Shown here: positions 51,652-53,458 of the stretch, piece after piece
Numbering within the stretch: the first letter of the stretch is position 1
How the letters are laid out: the number at the start of each line of letters is the position of its first letter
Assembly: GCA_029550525.1 (NCBI GenBank)
Contig: JAKPHF010000051.1
Location: forward strand, 1 to 53,458
Source of the DNA: Planctomycetota bacterium
GTDB taxonomy: Bacteria > Planctomycetota > Phycisphaerae > UBA1845 > PWPN01
Direction of reading: 5' to 3'
DNA: 53,458 nt
The notes under the pieces: model-generated
What the model was told of the DNA's origin: nothing
Databases searched by the model: none
The model's input: the letters and a program-made list of their open reading frames with translations, nothing else
Position numbers and translations under genes: made by a program

Positions 51652-53100
51652 ATGCGTTATGGACTGCTGGCTGCGTCAATCGCCTGTCTGTTCGGATGCG
51701 TCGGCCCGGCGATCGCGAAAGAAACGCAGACGGTCACCGTTTCATACGTGGTCGGCCCACCCCGGCCCTTGCCCGAGGGATTGCGGGCGGTGGCGGTGAT
51801 CAACTCCGGCGTGTCCACGCAGGGCATCCAGCAGGATGAGCGTGAAGCCAAGTGGTCGGTGATGGCGGCCGACATGATTGAGGCCATGCTCCAGGCGGGC
51901 AGCACCATGACCTCCCAGCCGATCATGGTCGCCAAACGCTCCGAGACCCAGGCGGTGCTCCGCGAGCATGACCTGGCGCTGGCCGGGATGGTAGCCGGCG
52001 ACCAGGCCGCCCAGGCGGGCAAACTGCTGGCCGTGCAGGGCCTGATCACCAGCCGCATCGTCGTGCATATCGAAGAGCAACGCGGCACCAAGTCCACGCT
52101 GGACTGGATGAGCATCATGGGCGGCGTGATGCGCGAGGGCTTCGGCAGCCGAACCGAGCCGGCCCCCCCTCCGGGAGGCGCTCCTCGCGGGCGCGTCGTG
52201 GTCCCGGCTCGCCCGCCGGCCCAAATCCGTCGCGGTCCCGACGGCCGCACGTATGCCGTGCAGCGCCACCCCAATCCCTCGATTCCGTCCCCGCACTATC
52301 GCGGCAACCCGGCGCAAATATATGTCCCTCGGCAGCGGACGACCGTTCGGCATGAGCGATCGGTGGGGGGCGGGGGGCTCACCATCAAGACGCGCGACGT
52401 CGAGGAGATCAGTCGCAGCCTCACCGTGCAGTGCTCGTTCACACTGATCGACGTGGCCACGGGCCAGGCGATCCTGCAGTACTCGCCGCCGCCTGTTCGC
52501 AAGCAGGACCGTCGATCGCCGGACTTTTTCTTCGGGAGCCTGATGGGGGAGGACGAACTTGACCCCGTCGATCATTTCATCGGTGAGCTGGTCGAGCGCT
52601 GCACGCAGGAGTTCGTCAGTCTGCTCGTGCCGGTGCAGGTGAGCTACACGTACGAACTGGTGGCTCGCCACAGCGCGAGCGAGGAAGCGTTGCGGTTGCT
52701 GCGAGCCGACGATTACGAGCGTGCGCTGGCCAACCTGGAGAAGGACGTTCGCAAGTATCCGGACGAGCACGAGCCCATGTTCGCCGCCGGCGTGGTGTGC
52801 GAGCTGATGGGCCGGCCGCAGGATGCGCTCAACTGGTACCGCCGGGCACTGGCGTGCAAGGACGTGGACGACGACGAGCAGCGGTTGTACACGTCGGCCA
52901 AAGATCGGCTGGCAGCCCACCTGGGGCGCATCCTGCCGCCGCCTTCGCTCTATCCGGAACAACCCGCCGCCGCTCCCCCGGGCCCCGCGATGCCACCGCC
53001 ACCGCCGCCCCCGGCGACTCCACCGTATCCTCCGCCGCCCCCGGCCCTGCAGCCCGGCCAGCCGGTGCCCGCGCCCATTGTCGAAACCATCAATCCGTAG
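51652..53100 (+). CDS. Secreted TPR-containing hypothetical protein, 482 aa
   Basis: ATG 51652 has GGGAGA 8 bases upstream. A signal peptide (RYGLLAASIACLFGCVGPAIA) is followed by an N-terminal domain (residues 25-130, LRAVAVINSGVSTQ..., then MIEAMLQAGSTM) that recalls secretin- or CsgG-like substrate-binding parts. A Pro/Arg/Gly-rich stretch at 155-240 looks disordered. Around 360-430 are about two TPR-like repeats (RLLRADDYERALANLEKDVRKYPD, ALNWYRRALACKD). The tail is about 60 residues of Pro-rich sequence. It is likely a cell-envelope assembly or trafficking protein. Confidence 0.85.
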   Translation: MRYGLLAASIACLFGCVGPAIAKETQTVTVSYVVGPPRPLPEGLRAVAVINSGVSTQGIQQDEREAKWSVMAADMIEAMLQAGSTMTSQPIMVAKRSETQAVLREHDLALAGMVAGDQAAQAGKLLAVQGLITSRIVVHIEEQRGTKSTLDWMSIMGGVMREGFGSRTEPAPPPGGAPRGRVVVPARPPAQIRRGPDGRTYAVQRHPNPSIPSPHYRGNPAQIYVPRQRTTVRHERSVGGGGLTIKTRDVEEISRSLTVQCSFTLIDVATGQAILQYSPPPVRKQDRRSPDFFFGSLMGEDELDPVDHFIGELVERCTQEFVSLLVPVQVSYTYELVARHSASEEALRLLRADDYERALANLEKDVRKYPDEHEPMFAAGVVCELMGRPQDALNWYRRALACKDVDDDEQRLYTSAKDRLAAHLGRILPPPSLYPEQPAAAPPGPAMPPPPPPPATPPYPPPPPALQPGQPVPAPIVETINP

Positions 53101-53163
53101 TTGGCCCGCACCCGGTTACCGGAGTTGTTTCCGCTTTTCCATTCGTCACAACGAGGCGACGAG

Positions 53164-53340
53164 AGCTCTCAGCCGTCAGCTATCAGCTGTCAGCCAGATG
53201 TGTGGATTACAGCCTTCGGGCTCTTCTGCCCCGTGAGGGGCAGCGGTCAGTAGCCGGGCGGCGTAAGCCCCCGGTTGCCGCGGGAACCGATTGGCTTCGT
53301 CCCTTCCTTTGCTGGAGCCCTGACAAGGGCGACAGACACA
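53164..53340 (+). repeat. Composite REP element, copy R3 (plus orientation)
   Basis: Heptamers agctctc, agccgtc, agctatc, agctgtc ending GCCAGATGTGTGG (53164-53202); hairpin A CTGCCCC/GGGGCAG, loop GTGA (53226-53243); GTAG foot (53250-53253); bulged hairpin B, loop GTAA (53254-53274); 39-base spacer; GGAG foot (53314-53317); hairpin C CCCT/AGGG, loop GACA (53318-53329); then cgacagacacaa. It matches R2 at 37.9 kb. Confidence 0.85.
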
Positions 53341-53358
53341 ATGACGCGGACAGCCTGA

Positions 53359-53458
53359 CGTGATCGGGTTCTCTTCTGCTTGCTTCGGCATCAGCAGCAG
53401 CAAGCAGATCACCACCGACATAGTGTCCGGCGTGATCGGGTTCTCTTCTGCTTGCTTC
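53359..53458. repeat. 72-bp direct repeat at the window end
   Basis: A 28-bp string beginning cgtgatcgggttctc occurs at 53359-53386 and again at 53431-53458, a period of 72 (24 codons). Only one full unit plus 28 bases is visible. No gene is assigned to it. The 358-base end region after the TPR gene is filled by this and element R3. Confidence 0.7.

Overview
This window looks like a piece of a chromosome from a high-GC Planctomycetota bacterium, most likely of the Phycisphaerae type. The pointers are a prepilin-type protein with a C-terminal H-X9-DG box, a Tat-exported Gfo/Idh/MocA oxidoreductase, a eukaryote-type (GT3) glycogen synthase, a small histone H1-like protein, sugar-active secreted enzymes with CBM9-like and DUF4091 domains, and intergenic spaces full of short degenerate tandem arrays. 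No phage, insertion-sequence transposase or CRISPR array was seen. There is one tRNA gene (Tyr).

Layout. 1-8.3 kb (all minus): a type IV pilus / type II secretion-like operon reading pilB-type ATPase, pilT, second pilB-type ATPase, pilC, and two pseudopilins, the last cut by the window edge. 8.7-15.3 kb: a secreted helical protein, a Cys-rich small protein, tRNA-Tyr with its own promoter and terminator, a HAD phosphatase, a ComEA-like protein, a GH10-fold protein that lacks both catalytic glutamates, and mutY. 15.5-21.7 kb (plus): an H-X9-DG prepilin, a NagB-like protein, a small membrane protein, a Gfo/Idh/MocA oxidoreductase and glycogen synthase. 22.4-31.6 kb: rsfS, a receiver-HTH regulator, an ASCH-domain protein, three lipoproteins, an NtrC-type activator, a cold-shock protein, and rpsO-pnp. 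31.9-41.7 kb (minus): a methyltransferase, an alanine/sodium symporter, a P-loop kinase, a GH71/99-like secreted enzyme, a YhhQ-type transporter, a GGDEF protein and an MFS transporter. 42-53.4 kb: a mini-protein, a large DUF4091 enzyme, fabZ-like dehydratase, histone H1-like protein, a BatA/VWA membrane protein, ribF, nadC, two further small proteins and a secreted TPR protein.

How the genes fit together. Most are housekeeping (translation, RNA decay, DNA repair, NAD and flavin synthesis). The pilus operon and the c-di-GMP cyclase fit a surface-attached life. The NagB-like protein, oxidoreductase, GH-fold proteins and glycogen synthase fit a polysaccharide-using, glycogen-storing heterotroph.

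The least ordinary material lies between genes. Degenerate 7-nt and 8-nt tandem arrays recur at more than ten intergenic sites, including most gaps of the pilus operon. Several are joined to hairpins that carry the GTAG or GGAG foot of RAYT-type REP elements. Two full composite elements (37.9 kb minus, 53.2 kb plus) keep the same order and spacing of three hairpins and differ by a base-pair-preserving change in one stem. No RAYT transposase lies in the window. A separate bulged three-way-junction fold is predicted at 41.9 kb upstream of a mini-protein gene.
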